From positions 91,623,305-91,687,304 of the forward strand of contig OZ021725.1 of NCBI GenBank assembly GCA_963978545.1: 64,000 nucleotides of DNA. The letters run 5' to 3'. Each line of letters opens with the position of its first letter. The first letter of the stretch is position 1. The stretch comes from Linyphia triangularis. Its lineage: Eukaryota > Arthropoda > Arachnida > Araneae > Linyphiidae. Shown here one piece after another: positions 37,535-50,503 of the stretch. The notes under the pieces were generated by a model that was given only the letters and a program-made list of their open reading frames with translations, was not told where the DNA came from and ran no database searches. Position numbers and translations under genes: made by a program.

Positions 37535-38837
37535 GGTACCAAATTTTAATTAAAAAAAAGTATTCTAAAAATCAAAAATTCCATTTTTCGTATATCTTAA
37601 AATATTTCAGTTTAGAGTGTAATTGAATGGAAGATTTCATTTTTAACAAATGATTCCAAATTGTGTTTTTTATTCAAAAACACTTCAAAAATCAAACTAA
37701 TTTCAAAATTTTGGCTAAAAATATTATTTTTGAATAACTTTATGAGAAGTTGAAATTTTGGAACGAAAGCGCTCAGAAACTGTTTTTAAGTCTTTATTTT
37801 ACTTAGCATTGCTTCGATTTTGAGTGCTAAAATACTATTTCATGAGCAAATTGATGATCAGAAAGAAATTGGGTGATGACTTTTATTATCCTAGGCAAAA
37901 ATTAAGGTTAAAATTCGAAAATTGAGAATTTGAAAATTGCCTTAGGATTGGCAAGTTTAATGTATATTCAAAGGGATATAAAGACTTTTTTTTGTTAATA
38001 ACTGAATTTTGAGTAGTAAAATTTCATTTTAATGACCATTTTAATGTGGGAATCAATTCGGGTGATGATTTTTGTTACCCTAGCTGTAAAAAGATTGTAA
38101 AAGTTTGAAAATTTAGAAGTGTGAAATTTTTCATACGATTAATATGGGGAAAATTTGAAACGAAACATTTTGAAAGTGCACTTTTTGGACCACATTTAGA
38201 CATACTTCTTATTTAGTTAGTGTTTTTAAATTGGAATTGGAGTTTCTCCTATATATAAGCTTCCATATCACAAACGGGAAAAAATTTTGAGAATTTTACT
38301 TTTTGATCAATAATTCATTGAATAGTCCGCCATGTGTTTTCAATGGGGGAATTGTATTGATGAGAAAATTGCTCAAATGCTTTCAAATTGTGAATTTGAG
38401 TTGGATATATGTTTTATAGTCATTCTTTTTATAGTCATTTTATAGACCATTTTAATGTGGAAATCAATTCGGGTGATGATTTTTGTTACTCTAGCTGTAA
38501 AAAGATTGTAAAAGTTTGAAAATTTAGAAGTGTGAAATTTTTCATACGATTAACATGGGGAAAATTTAAAACGAAACATATTGAAAGTGCACTTTTTGGA
38601 CCACCTTTAGACCCACTTCTTATTTAGTTAGTGTTTTAAAATTGGAATGAGAGTTTCTCCTATATATAAGCTTCAATATCACAAACGGGAAAAATTTTTG
38701 AAAATTTTAGTTTTTGATCAATAATTCATTGAATAGTCCGCCATGTGTTTTCAATGGGGGAATTGTATTTTTGAGAAAATTGCTCAAATGCTTTCAAATT
38801 GTGAATTTGAATTGGATATATGTTTTATAGTCATTCT
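37535..38837 (+). repeat. Unit 30, C-A-B-B, Ca, 1303 bp
   Basis: Copy of unit 25 at 6070 bp. It differs by TTTTATTCAAAAAC (A at 37672, C in unit 25) and by a private AATTTGAATTGG (38811) near the B2 end. Confidence 0.94.
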
Positions 38838-40127
38838 GGTACCAAATTTTAATTAAAAAAAAAAGTATTCTAAAAATCAAAAATTCAATTTTTCGTATAT
38901 CTTGAAATATTTCAGTTTCGAGTGTAATTGAATGGAAGATTTCATTTTTAACAAATGGTTCCAAATTGTGTTTTTTATTCAAAAACACTTTAAAAATTAA
39001 ACTAATTTCAAAATTTTGGCCAAAATAATTATTTTTGAATAGCTTTATGAGAAGTTGAAATTTTGGAATGAAAGCGCTCAGAAACTGTTTTTAAGTCTTT
39101 ATTTTACTTAGCATTGCTTCGATTTTGAGTGCTAAAATACTATTTCATGAGCAAATTGATGATCAGAAATAAATCGGGTGATGACTTTTATTATCCTAGG
39201 CAAAAATTGAGGTTAAAATTCGAAAATTGAGAATTTGAAAATTGCCTAAGGATTGGCAAGTTTAATGTATATTCAAAGGGATATAAAGACTTTTTTTGGC
39301 AATAACTGAATTTTGAGTAGTAAAATTTCATTTTAATGTGGAAATCAATTCGGGTGATGATTTCTGTTTCCCTAGCTGTAAAAAGATTGTTAAAGTTTGA
39401 AAATTTAGAAGTGTGAAATTTTTCATACGATTAACAAGGGGAAAATTTAAAACGAAACATTTTGAAAGTCCACTTTTTGGACCACCTTTAGACAAACTTC
39501 TTATTTAGTTAGTGTTTTAAAATTGGAATTGGAGTTTCTCCTATATATAAGCTTCCATATCACAAACGGGAAAAAATTTTGAAAATTTTACTTTTTGATC
39601 AATAATTCATTGAATAGTCCGCCATGTGTTTTCAATGGGGGAATTGTATTGATGAGAAAATTGCTCAAATGCTTTCAAATTGTGAATTTGTGTTGGATAT
39701 ATGTTTTATAGTCATTCTTTTTATAGTCATTTTATAGACCATTTTAATGTGGAAATCAATTCGGGTGATGATTTCTGTTACCCTAGCTGTAAAAAGATTG
39801 TAAAAGTTTGAAAATTTAGAAGTTGAAATTTTTCATACGATTAACATGGGGAAAATGTAAAACGAAACATATTGAAAGTGCACTTTTGGACCACCTTTAG
39901 ACCCACTTCTTATTTAGTTAGTGTTTTAAAATTGGAATTAGAGTTTCTCCTATATATAAGCTTCAATATCACAAACGGGAAAATTTTTTGAAAATTTTAG
40001 TTTTTGATCAATAATTCATTGAATAGTCCGCCATTTGTTTTCAATGGGGGAATTGTATTTTTGAGAAAATTGCTCAAATGCTTTCAAATTGTGAATTTGA
40101 GTTGGATATATGTTTTATAGTCATTCT
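38838..40127 (+). repeat. Unit 31, C-A-B-B, Cb, 1290 bp
   Basis: Cb with AAATTCAATTTTTCG but AAACTAATTTC. A has CAGAAATAAATCGGG. B1 has AAAGTCCAC and AGACAAACTTC. B2 carries two 1-bp losses (AGAAGTTGAAATT, GCACTTTTGGACC) and AAAATGTAAAACG. All are repeated in unit 33. Confidence 0.94.
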
Positions 40128-41430
40128 GGTACCAAATTTTAATTAAAAAAAAGTTTTCTAAAAATCAAAAATTCCATTTTTCGTATATCTTAAAATATTT
40201 CAGTTTAGAGTGTAATTGAATGGAAGATTTCATTTTTAACAAATGATTCCAAATTGTGTTTTTTATTCAAAAACACTTCAAAAATCAAACTAATTTCAAA
40301 ATTTTGGCTAAAAATATTATTTTTGAATAACTTTATGAGAAGTTGAAATTTTGGAACGAAAGCGCTCAGAAACTGTTTTTAAGTCTTTATTTTACTTAGC
40401 ATTGCTTCGATTTTGAGTGCTAAAATACTATTTCATGAGCAAATTGATGATCAGAAAGAAATTGGGTGATGACTTTTATTATCCTAGGCAAAAATTAAGG
40501 TTAAAATTCGAAAATTGAGAATTTGAAAATTGCCTTAGGATTGGCAAGTTTAATGTATATTCAAAGGGATATAAAGACTTTTTTTTGTTAATAACTGAAT
40601 TTTGAGTAGTAAAATTTCATTTTAATGACCATTTTAATGTGGGAATCAATTCGGGTGATGATTTTTGTTACCCTAGCTGTAAAAAGATTGTAAAAGTTTG
40701 AAAATTTAGAAGTGTGAAATTTTTCATACGATTAATATGGGGAAAATTTGAAACGAAACATTTTGAAAGTGCACTTTTTGGACCACATTTAGACATACTT
40801 CTTATTTAGTTAGTGTTTTTAAATTGGAATTGGAGTTTCTCCTATATATAAGCTTCCATATCACAAACGGGAAAAAATTTTGAGAATTTTACTTTTTGAT
40901 CAATAATTCATTGAATAGTCCGCCATGTGTTTTCAATGGGGGAATTGTATTGATGAGAAAATTGCTCAAATGCTTTCAAATTGTGAATTTGAGTTGGATA
41001 TATGTTTTATAGTCATTCTTTTTATAGTCATTTTATAGACCATTTTAATGTGGAAATCAATTCGGGTGATGATTTTTGTTACTCTAGCTGTAAAAAGATT
41101 GTAAAAGTTTGAAAATTTAGAAGTGTGAAATTTTTCATACGATTAATATGGGGAAAATTTGAAACGAAACATTTTGAAAGTGCACTTTTTGGACCACATT
41201 TAGACATACTTCTTATTTAGTTAGTGTTTTTAAATTGGAATTGGAGTTTCTCCTATATATAAGCTTCCATATCACAAACGGGAAAAAATTTTGAAAATTT
41301 TAGTTTTTAATCAATAATTCATTGAATAGTCCGCCATGTGTTTTCAATGGGGGAATTGTATTTTTGAGAAAATTGCTCAAATGCTTTCAAATTGTGAATT
41401 TGAGTTGGATATATGTTTTATAGTCATTCT
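40128..41430 (+). repeat. Unit 32, C-A-B-B, Ca, 1303 bp
   Basis: Ca with an AAAAGTTTTCTAAAA change shared only with unit 34. Long A, TGTGGGAATC. The second B has TGTTACTCTAG, B1-type ACATTTAGACATAC and then TTTTTAATCAATAATTC, the composite also seen in unit 16. Confidence 0.94.
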
Positions 41431-42720
41431 GGTACCAAATTTTAATTAAAAAAAAAAGTATTCTAAAAATCAAAAATTCAATTTTTCGTATATCTTGAAA
41501 TATTTCAGTTTCGAGTGTAATTGAATGGAAGATTTCATTTTTAACAAATGGTTCCAAATTGTGTTTTTTATTCAAAAACACTTTAAAAATTAAACTAATT
41601 TCAAAATTTTGGCCAAAATAATTATTTTTGAATAGCTTTATGAGAAGTTGAAATTTTGGAATGAAAGCGCTCAGAAACTGTTTTTAAGTCTTTATTTTAC
41701 TTAGCATTGCTTCGATTTTGAGTGCTAAAATACTATTTCATGAGCAAATTGATGATCAGAAATAAATCGGGTGATGACTTTTATTATCCTAGGCAAAAAT
41801 TGAGGTTAAAATTCGAAAATTGAGAATTTGAAAATTGCCTAAGGATTGGCAAGTTTAATGTATATTCAAAGGGATATAAAGACTTTTTTTGGCAATAACT
41901 GAATTTTGAGTAGTAAAATTTCATTTTAATGTGGAAATCAATTCGGGTGATGATTTCTGTTTCCCTAGCTGTAAAAAGATTGTTAAAGTTTGAAAATTTA
42001 GAAGTGTGAAATTTTTCATACGATTAACAAGGGGAAAATTTAAAACGAAACATTTTGAAAGTCCACTTTTTGGACCACCTTTAGACAAACTTCTTATTTA
42101 GTTAGTGTTTTAAAATTGGAATTGGAGTTTCTCCTATATATAAGCTTCCATATCACAAACGGGAAAAAATTTTGAAAATTTTACTTTTTGATCAATAATT
42201 CATTGAATAGTCCGCCATGTGTTTTCAATGGGGGAATTGTATTGATGAGAAAATTGCTCAAATGCTTTCAAATTGTGAATTTGTGTTGGATATATGTTTT
42301 ATAGTCATTCTTTTTATAGTCATTTTATAGACCATTTTAATGTGGAAATCAATTCGGGTGATGATTTCTGTTACCCTAGCTGTAAAAAGATTGTAAAAGT
42401 TTGAAAATTTAGAAGTTGAAATTTTTCATACGATTAACATGGGGAAAATGTAAAACGAAACATATTGAAAGTGCACTTTTGGACCACCTTTAGACCCACT
42501 TCTTATTTAGTTAGTGTTTTAAAATTGGAATTAGAGTTTCTCCTATATATAAGCTTCAATATCACAAACGGGAAAATTTTTTGAAAATTTTAGTTTTTGA
42601 TCAATAATTCATTGAATAGTCCGCCATTTGTTTTCAATGGGGGAATTGTATTTTTGAGAAAATTGCTCAAATGCTTTCAAATTGTGAATTTGAGTTGGAT
42701 ATATGTTTTATAGTCATTCT
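41431..42720 (+). repeat. Unit 33, C-A-B-B, Cb, 1290 bp
   Basis: Copy of unit 31 at 2593 bp, sharing CAGAAATAAATCGGG, AGACAAACTTC, both 1-bp losses in B2 and AAAATGTAAAACG. No difference was noticed. Confidence 0.94.
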
Positions 42721-44023
42721 GGTACCAAATTTTAATTAAAAAAAAGTTTTCTAAAAATCAAAAATTCCATTTTTCGTATATCTTAAAATATTTCAGTTTA
42801 GAGTGTAATTGAATGGAAGATTTCATTTTTAACAAATGATTCCAAATTGTGTTTTTTATTCAAAAACACTTCAAAAATCAAACTAATTTCAAAATTTTGG
42901 CTAAAAATATTATTTTTGAATAACTTTATGAGAAGTTGAAATTTTGGAACGAAAGCGCTCAGAAACTGTTTTTAAGTCTTTATTTTACTTAGCATTGCTT
43001 CGATTTTGAGTGCTAAAATACTATTTCATGAGCAAATTGATGATCAGAAAGAAATTGGGTGATGACTTTTATTATCCTAGGCAAAAATTAAGGTTAAAAT
43101 TCGAAAATTGAGAATTTGAAAATTGCCTTAGGATTGGCAAGTTTAATGTATATTCAAAGGGATATAAAGACTTTTTTTTGTTAATAACTGAATTTTGAGT
43201 AGTAAAATTTCATTTTAATGACCATTTTAATGTGGGAATCAATTCGGGTGATGATTTTTGTTACCCTAGCTGTAAAAAGATTGTAAAAGTTTGAAAATTT
43301 AGAAGTGTGAAATTTTTCATACGATTAATATGGGGAAAATTTGAAACGAAACATTTTGAAAGTGCACTTTTTGGACCACATTTAGACATACTTCTTATTT
43401 AGTTAGTGTTTTTAAATTGGAATTGGAGTTTCTCCTATATATAAGCTTCCATATCACAAACGGGAAAAAATTTTGAGAATTTTACTTTTTGATCAATAAT
43501 TCATTGAATAGTCCGCCATGTGTTTTCAATGGGGGAATTGTATTGATGAGAAAATTGCTCAAATGCTTTCAAATTGTGAATTTGAGTTGGATATATGTTT
43601 TATAGTCATTCTTTTTATAGTCATTTTATAGACCATTTTAATGTGGAAATCAATTCGGGTGATGATTTTTGTTACTCTAGCTGTAAAAAGATTGTAAAAG
43701 TTTGAAAATTTAGAAGTGTGAAATTTTTCATACGATTAATATGGGGAAAATTTGAAACGAAACATTTTGAAAGTGCACTTTTTGGACCACATTTAGACAT
43801 ACTTCTTATTTAGTTAGTGTTTTTAAATTGGAATTGGAGTTTCTCCTATATATAAGCTTCCATATCACAAACGGGAAAAAATTTTGAAAATTTTAGTTTT
43901 TAATCAATAATTCATTGAATAGTCCGCCATGTGTTTTCAATGGGGGAATTGTATTTTTGAGAAAATTGCTCAAATGCTTTCAAATTGTGAATTTGAGTTG
44001 GATATATGTTTTATAGTTATTCT
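42721..44023 (+). repeat. Unit 34, C-A-B-B, Ca, 1303 bp
   Basis: Copy of unit 32 at 2593 bp (AAAAGTTTTCTAAAA, TTTTTAATCAATAATTC). The one change seen is TATAGTTATTC just before the next GGTACC. Confidence 0.94.
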
Positions 44024-45314
44024 GGTACCAAATTTTAATTAAAAAAAAAGTATTCTAAAAATCAAAAATTCCATTTTTCGTATATCTTGAAATATTTCAG
44101 TTTCGAGTGTAATTGAATGGAAGATTTCATTTTTAACAAATGGTTCCAAATTGTGTTTTTTATTCAAAAACACTTTAAAAATTAAACTAATTTCAAAATT
44201 TTGGCCAAAATAATTATTTTTGAATAGCTTTATGAGAAGTTGAAATTTTGGAATGAAAGCGCTCAGAAACTGTTTTTAAGTCTTTATTTTACTTAGCGTT
44301 GCTTCGATTTTGAGTGCTAAAATACTATTTCATGAGCAAATTGATGATCAGAAAGAAATCGGGTGATGACTTTTATTATCCTAGGCAAAAATTGAGGTTA
44401 AAATTCGAAAATTGAGAATTTGAAAATTGCCTAAGGATTGGCAAGTTTAATGTATATTCAAAGGGATATAAAGACTTTTTTTGGCAATAACTGAATTTTG
44501 AGTAGTAAAATTTCATTTTAATGTGGAAATCAATTCGGGTGATGATTTCTGTTTCCCTAGCTGTAAAAAGATTGTTAAAGTTTGAAAATTTAGAAGTGTG
44601 AAATTTTTCATACGATTAACAAGGGGAAAATTTAAAACGAAACATTTTGAAAGTCCACTTTTTGGACCACCTTTAGACCCACTTCTTATTTAGTTAGTGT
44701 TTTAAAATTGGAATTGGAGTTTCTCCTATATATAAGCTTCCATATCACAAACGGGAAAAAATTTTGAAAATTTTACTTTTTGATCAATAATTCATTGAAT
44801 AGTCCGCCATGTGTTTTCAATGGGGGAATTGTATTGATGAGAAAATTGCTCAAATGCTTTCAAATTGTGAATTTGTGTTGGATATATGTTTTATAGTCAT
44901 TCTTTTTATAGTCATTTTATAGACCATTTTAATGTGGAAATCAATTCGGGTGATGATTTCTGTTACCCTAGCTGTAAAAAGATTGTAAAAGTTTGAAAAT
45001 TTAGAAGTGTGAAATTTTTCATACGATTAACATGGGGAAAATTTAAAACGAAACATATTGAAAGTGCACTTTTTGGACCACCTTTAGACCCACTTCTTAT
45101 TTAGTTAGTGTTTTAAAATTGGAATTAGAGTTTCTCCTATATATAAGCTTCAATATCACAAACGGGAAAAATTTTTGAAAATTTTAGTTTTTGATCAATA
45201 ATTCATTGAATAGTCCGCCATTTGTTTTCAATGGGGGAATTGTATTTTTGAGAAAATTGCTCAAATGCTTTCAAATTGTGAATTTGAGTTGGATATATGT
45301 TTTATAGTCATTCT
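44024..45314 (+). repeat. Unit 35, C-A-B-B, Cb, 1291 bp
   Basis: Cb with AAATTCCATTTTTCG, unlike units 31 and 33. The rare TTAGCGTTGC ties it to unit 17, 22,926 bp upstream. It differs from unit 17 by TTGCCTAAGG. B1 has AAAGTCCAC, B2 CCGCCATTTG. Confidence 0.94.
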
Positions 45315-46616
45315 GGTACCAAATTTTAATTAAAAAAAAGTATTCTAAAAATCTAAAATTCCATTTTTCGTATATCTTAAAATATTTCAGTTTAGAGTGT
45401 AATTGAATGGAAGATTTCATTTTTAACAAATGATTCCAAATTGTGTTTTTTCTTCAAAAACACTTCAAAAATCAAACTAATTTCAAAATTTTGGCTAAAA
45501 ATATTATTTTTGAATAACTTTATGAGAAGTTGAAATTTTGGAACGAAAGCGCTCAGAAACTGTTTTTAAGTCTTTATTTTACTTAGCATTGCTTCGATTT
45601 TGAGTGCTAAAATACTATTTCATGAGCAAATTGATGATCAGAAAGAAATTGGGTGATGACTTTTATTATCCTAGGCAAAAATTAAGGTTAAAATTCGAAA
45701 ATTGAGAATTTGAAAATTGCCTTAGGATTGGCAAGTTTAATGTATATTCAAAGGTATATAAAGACTTTTTTTTGTTAATAACTGAATTTTGAGTAGTAAA
45801 ATTTCATTTTAATGACCATTTTAATGTGGGAATCAATTCGGGTGATGATTTTTGTTACCCTAGCTGTAAAAAGATTGTAAAAGTTTGAAAATTTAGAAGT
45901 GTGAAATTTTTCATACGATTAATATGGGGAAAATTTGAAACGAAACATTTTGAAAGTGCACTTTTTGGACCACATTTAGACATACTTCTTATTTAGTTAG
46001 TGTTTTTAAATTGGAATTGGAGTTTCTCCTATATATAAGCTTCCATATCACAAACGGGAAAAAATTTTGAGAATTTTACTTTTTGATCAATAATTCATTG
46101 AATAGTCCGCCATGTGTTTTCAATGGGGGAATTGTATTGATGAGAAAATTGCTCAAATGCTTTCAAATTGTGAATTTGAGTTGGATATATGTTTTATAGT
46201 CATTCTTTTTATAGTCATTTTATAGACCATTTTAATGTGGAAATCAATTCGGGTGATGATTTTTGTTACTCTAGCTGTAAAAAGATTGTAAAAGTTTGAA
46301 AATTTAGAAGTGTGAAATTTTTCATACGATTAACATGGGGAAAATTTAAAACGAAACATATTGAAAGTGCACTTTTTGGACCACCTTTAGACCCACTTCT
46401 TATTTAGTTAGTGTTTTAAAATTGGAATGAGAGTTTCTCCTATATATAAGCTTCAATATCACAAACGGGAAAATTTTTTGAAAATTTTAGTTTTTGATCA
46501 ATAATTCATTGAATAGTCCGCCATGTGTTTTCAATGGGGGAATTGTATTTTTGAGAAAATTGCTCAAATGCTTTCAAATTGTGAATTTAGTTGGATATAT
46601 GTTTTATAGTCATTCT
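45315..46616 (+). repeat. Unit 36, C-A-B-B, Ca, 1302 bp
   Basis: Copy of units 18 and 25 (TTTTTTCTTCAAAAAC). Private changes are AATCTAAAATTCC, CAAAGGTATATAAAG and a 1-bp loss in GAATTTAGTTGG near the end, which explains the 1302-bp length. It is the last Ca unit in the window. Confidence 0.94.
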
Positions 46617-47907
46617 GGTACCAAATTTTAATTAAAAAAAAAAGTATTCTAAAAATCAAAAATTCAATTTTTCGTATATCTTGAAATATTTCAGTTTCGA
46701 GTGTAATTGAATGGAAGATTTCATTTTTAACAAATGGTTCCAAATTGTGTTTTTTATTCAAAAACACTTTAAAAATTAAACTTATTTCAAAATTTTGGCC
46801 AAAATAATTATTTTTGAATAGCTTTATGAGAAGTTGAAATTTTGGAATGAAAGCGCTCAGAAACTGTTTTTAAGTCTTTATTTTACTTAGCATTGCTTCG
46901 ATTTTGAGTGCTAAAATACTATTTCATGAGCAAATTGATGATCAGAAAGAAATCGGGTGATGACTTTTATTATCCTAGGCAAAAATTGAGGTTAAAATTC
47001 GAAAATTGAGAATTTGAAAATTGCCTAAGGATTGGCAAGTTTAATGTATATTCAAAGGGATATAAAGACTTTTTTTGGCAATAACTGAATTTTGAGTAGT
47101 AAAATTTCATTTTAATGTTTAAATCAATTCGGGTGATGATTTCTGTTTCCCTAGCTGTAAAAAGATTGTAAAAGTTTGAAAATTTTGAAGTGTGAAATTT
47201 TCATACGATTAATATGGGGAAAATTTGAAACGAAACATTTTGAAAGTGCACTTTTTGGACCACATTTAGACATACTTCTTATTTAGTTAGTGTTTTTAAA
47301 TTGGAATTGGAGTTTCTCCTATATATAAGCTTCCATATCACAAACGGGAAAATTTTTTAAGAATTTTACTTTTTGATCAATAATTCATTGAATAGTCCGC
47401 CATGTGTTTTCAATGGGGGAATTGTATTGATGAGAAAATTGCTCAAATGCTTTCAAATTGTGAATTTGTGTTGGATATATGTTTTATAGTCATTCTTTTT
47501 ATAGTCATTTTATAGACCATTTTAATGTGGAAATCAATTCGGGTGATGATTTCTGTTACCCTAGCTGTAAAAAGATTGTAAAAGTTTGAAAATTTAGAAG
47601 TGTGAAATTTTTCATACGATTAACATGGGGAAAATTTAAAACGAAACATATTGAAAGTGCACTTTTTGGACCACCTTTAGACCCACTTCTTATTTAGTTA
47701 GTGTTTTAAAATTGGAATTAGAGTTTCTCCTATATATAAGCTTCAATATCACAAACGGGAAAAATTTTTGAAAATTTTAGTTTTTGATCAATAATTCATT
47801 GAATAGTCCGCCATGTGTTTTCAATGGGGGAATTGTATTTTTGAGAAAATTGCTCAAATGCTTTCAAATTGTGAATTTGAGTTGGATATATGTTTTATAG
47901 TCATTCT
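46617..47907 (+). repeat. Unit 37, C-A-B-B, Cb, 1291 bp
   Basis: Copy of units 19, 21 and 26 (AAATTCAATTTTTCG, AAACTTATTTC, AATGTTTAAATC, TTTTTTAAGAATTTT). Confidence 0.94.
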
Positions 47908-49211
47908 GGTACCAAATTTCAATTAAAAAAAAAGTATTCTAAAAATCAAAAATTCCATTTTTCGTATATCTTGAAATATTTCAGTTTCGAGTGTAATTGA
48001 ATGGAAGATTTCATTTTTAACAAATGGTTCCAAATTGTGTTTTTTATTCAAAAACACTTTAAAAATCAAACTAATTTCAAAATTTTGGCCAAAAAAATTA
48101 TTTTTGAATAGCTTTATGAGAAGTTGAAATTTTGGAACCAAAGCGCTCAGAAACTGTTTTTAAGTCTTTATTTTACTTAGCATTGCTTCGATTTTGAGTG
48201 CTAAAATACTATTTCATGAGCAAATTGATGATCAGAAAGAAATTGGGTGATGACTTTTATTATCCTAGGCAAAAATTAAGGTTAAAATTCGAAAATTGAG
48301 AATTTGAAAATTGCCTTAGGATTGGCAAGTTTAATGTATATTCAAAGGGATATAAAGACTTTTTTTTGTTAATAACTGAATTTTGAGTAGTAAAATTTCA
48401 TTTTAATGACCATTTTAATGTGGGAATCAATTCGGGTGATGATTTTTGTTACCCTAGCTGTAAAAAGATTGTAAAAGTTTGAAAATTTAGAAGTGTGAAA
48501 TTTTTCATACGATTAATATGGGGAAAATTTGAAACGAAACATTTTGAAAGTGCACTTTTTGGACCACATTTAGACCCACTTCTTATTTAGTTAGTGTTTT
48601 TAAATTGGAATTGGAGTTTCTCCTATATATAAGCTTCAATATCACAAACGGGAAAATTTTTTGAGAATTTTACTTTTTGATCAATAATTCATTGAATAGT
48701 CCGCCATGTGTTTTCAATGGGGGAATTGTATTGATGAGAAAATTGCTCAAATGCTTTCAAATTGTGAATTTGAGTTGGATATATGTTTTATAGTCATTCT
48801 TTTTATAGTCATTTTATAGACCATTTTAATGTGGAAATCAATTCGGGTGATGATTTCTGTTACCCTAGCTGTAAAAAGATTGTAAAAGTTTGAAAATTTA
48901 GAAGTGTGAAATTTTTCATACGATTAACATGGGGAAAATTTAAAACGAAACATATTGAAAGTGCACTATTTGGACCACCTTTAGACCCACTTCTTATTTA
49001 GTTAGTGTTTTAAAATTGGAATTAGAGTTTCTCCTATATATAAGCTTCAATATCACAAACGGGAAAAAATTTTGAAAATTTTAGTTTTTGATCAATAATT
49101 CATTGAATAGTCCGCCATGTGTTTTCAATGGGGGAATTGTATTTTTGAGAAAATTGCTCAAATGCTTTCAAATTGTGAATTTGAGTTGGATATATGTTTT
49201 ATAGTCATTCT
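47908..49211 (+). repeat. Unit 38, C-A-B-B, Cc, 1304 bp
   Basis: Copy of units 22 and 27 (AAATTTCAATTAAA, GGAACCAAAGCG, TGTGGGAATC, GTGCACTATTTGG). It opens the 4766-bp block. Confidence 0.94.
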
Positions 49212-50503
49212 GGTACCAAATTTTAATTGAAAAAAAAGTATTCTAAAAATCAAAAATTCCATTTTTCGTATATCTTGAAATATTTCAGTTTCGAGTGTAA
49301 TTGAATGGAAGATTTCATTTTTAACAAATGGTTCCAAATTGTGTTTTTTATTCAAAAACACTTTAAAAATTAAACTAATTTCAAAATTTTGGCCAAAATA
49401 ATTATTTTTGAATAGCTTTATGAGAAGTTGAAATTTTGGAATGAAAGCGCTCAGAAACTGTTTTTAAGTCTTTATTTTACTTAGCATTGTTTCGATTTTG
49501 AGTGCTAAAATACTATTTCATGAGCAAATTGATGATCAGAAAGAAATTGGGTGATAACTTTTATTATCCTAGGCAAAAATTGAGGTTAAAATTCGAAAAT
49601 TGAAAATTTGAAAATTGCCTAAGGATTGGCAAGTTTAATGTATATTCAAAGGGATATAAAGACTTTTTTTTGGCAATAACTGAATTTTGAGTAGTAAAAT
49701 TTCATTTTTATGTGGAAATCAATTCGGGTGATGATTTCTGTTTCCCTAGCTGTAAAAAGATTGTAAATGTTTGAAAATTTAGAAGTGTGAAATTTTTCAT
49801 ACGATTAATATGGGGAAAATTTGAAACGAAACATTTTGAAAGTGCACTTTTTGGACCACTTTTAGACCCACTTCTTATTTAGTTAGTGTTTTAAATATGG
49901 AATTGGAGTTTCTCCTATATATATGCTTCAATATCACAAACGGGAAAAATTTTTGAAAATTTTACTTTTTGATCAATAATTCATTGAATAGTCCGCCATG
50001 TGTTTTCAAGGGGAGAATTGTATTGATGAGAAAATTGCTCAAATGCTTTCAAATTGTGAATTTGAGTTGGATATATGTTTTATAGTCATTCTTTTTATAG
50101 TCATTTTATAGACCATTTTAATGTGGAAATCAATTCGGGTGATGATTTCTGTTACCCTAGCTGTAAAAAGATTGTAAAAGTTAGAAAATTTAGAAGTGTG
50201 AAATTTTTCATACGATTAACATGGGGAAAATTTAAAACGAAACATATTGAAAGTGCACTTTTTGGACCACCTTTAGACCCACTTCTTATTTAGTTAGTGT
50301 TTTAAAATTGGAATTAGAGTTTCTCCTATATATAAGCTTCAATATCACAAACGGGAAAAAATTTTGAAAATTTTAGTTTTTGATCAATAATTCATTGAAT
50401 AGTCCGCCATGTGTTTTCAATGGGGGAATTGTATTTTTGAGAAAATTGCTCAAATGCTTTCAAATTGTGAATTTGAGTTGGATATATGTTTTATAGTCAT
50501 TCT
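49212..50503 (+). repeat. Unit 39, C-A-B-B, Cb, 1292 bp
   Basis: C and A match unit 23 (TTTAATTGAAAAAAAAG, TAGCATTGTTTCG, GGGTGATAACTT), but A keeps GAAAATTGCC. It has two B modules: B1 with ACTTTTAGACCC, TAAATATGGAATTGG, TATATATGCTTC and a TCAAGGGGAGAATTG change; B2 with GTTAGAAAATTTAG. Unit 43 is its copy. Confidence 0.94.

Larger units (their letters stand above)
26698..38837 (+). repeat. Two tandem near-identical 6070-bp higher-order repeats
   Basis: Units 21-25 (26698-32767) and 26-30 (32768-38837) repeat the order Cb, Cc, Cb, Cc, Ca with lengths 1291, 1304, 881, 1291, 1303, giving 6070 bp each. I found four substitutions between them (29173/35243, 30386/36456, 31602/37672, 32741/38811) and no length change. 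Units 19-20 just upstream are a partial third copy, offset 3006 bp from units 21-22, in which the Cc unit has an extra B. Confidence 0.95.
38838..44023 (+). repeat. Two tandem 2593-bp dimers (Cb+Ca)
   Basis: Units 31-32 and 33-34 repeat exactly in length (1290+1303). They share private changes found nowhere else: CAGAAATAAATCGGG, AGACAAACTTC, two 1-bp losses and AAAATGTAAAACG in B2, and AAAAGTTTTCTAAAA in C. The single difference noticed is TATAGTTATTC at the very end. Confidence 0.95.

Noticed and set aside
26698..38837. Assembly artefact as the sole explanation of the 6070-bp duplication
   Set aside because: Four phased-looking differences separate the copies, and other block copies in the window show graded divergence. 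It remains possible and needs read-level evidence, so it is kept as a caveat rather than a call.
5472..50293. Plus-strand open frames of 72 codons in B modules (5472-5690, 8080-8298, 50075-50293)
   Set aside because: Open only where a usual TGA in GTTTGAAAAT is changed (GTTTATAAAT, GTTATAAAAT, GTTAGAAAAT). About a hundred sister B modules mostly keep the stop, so there is no sign of a conserved gene.
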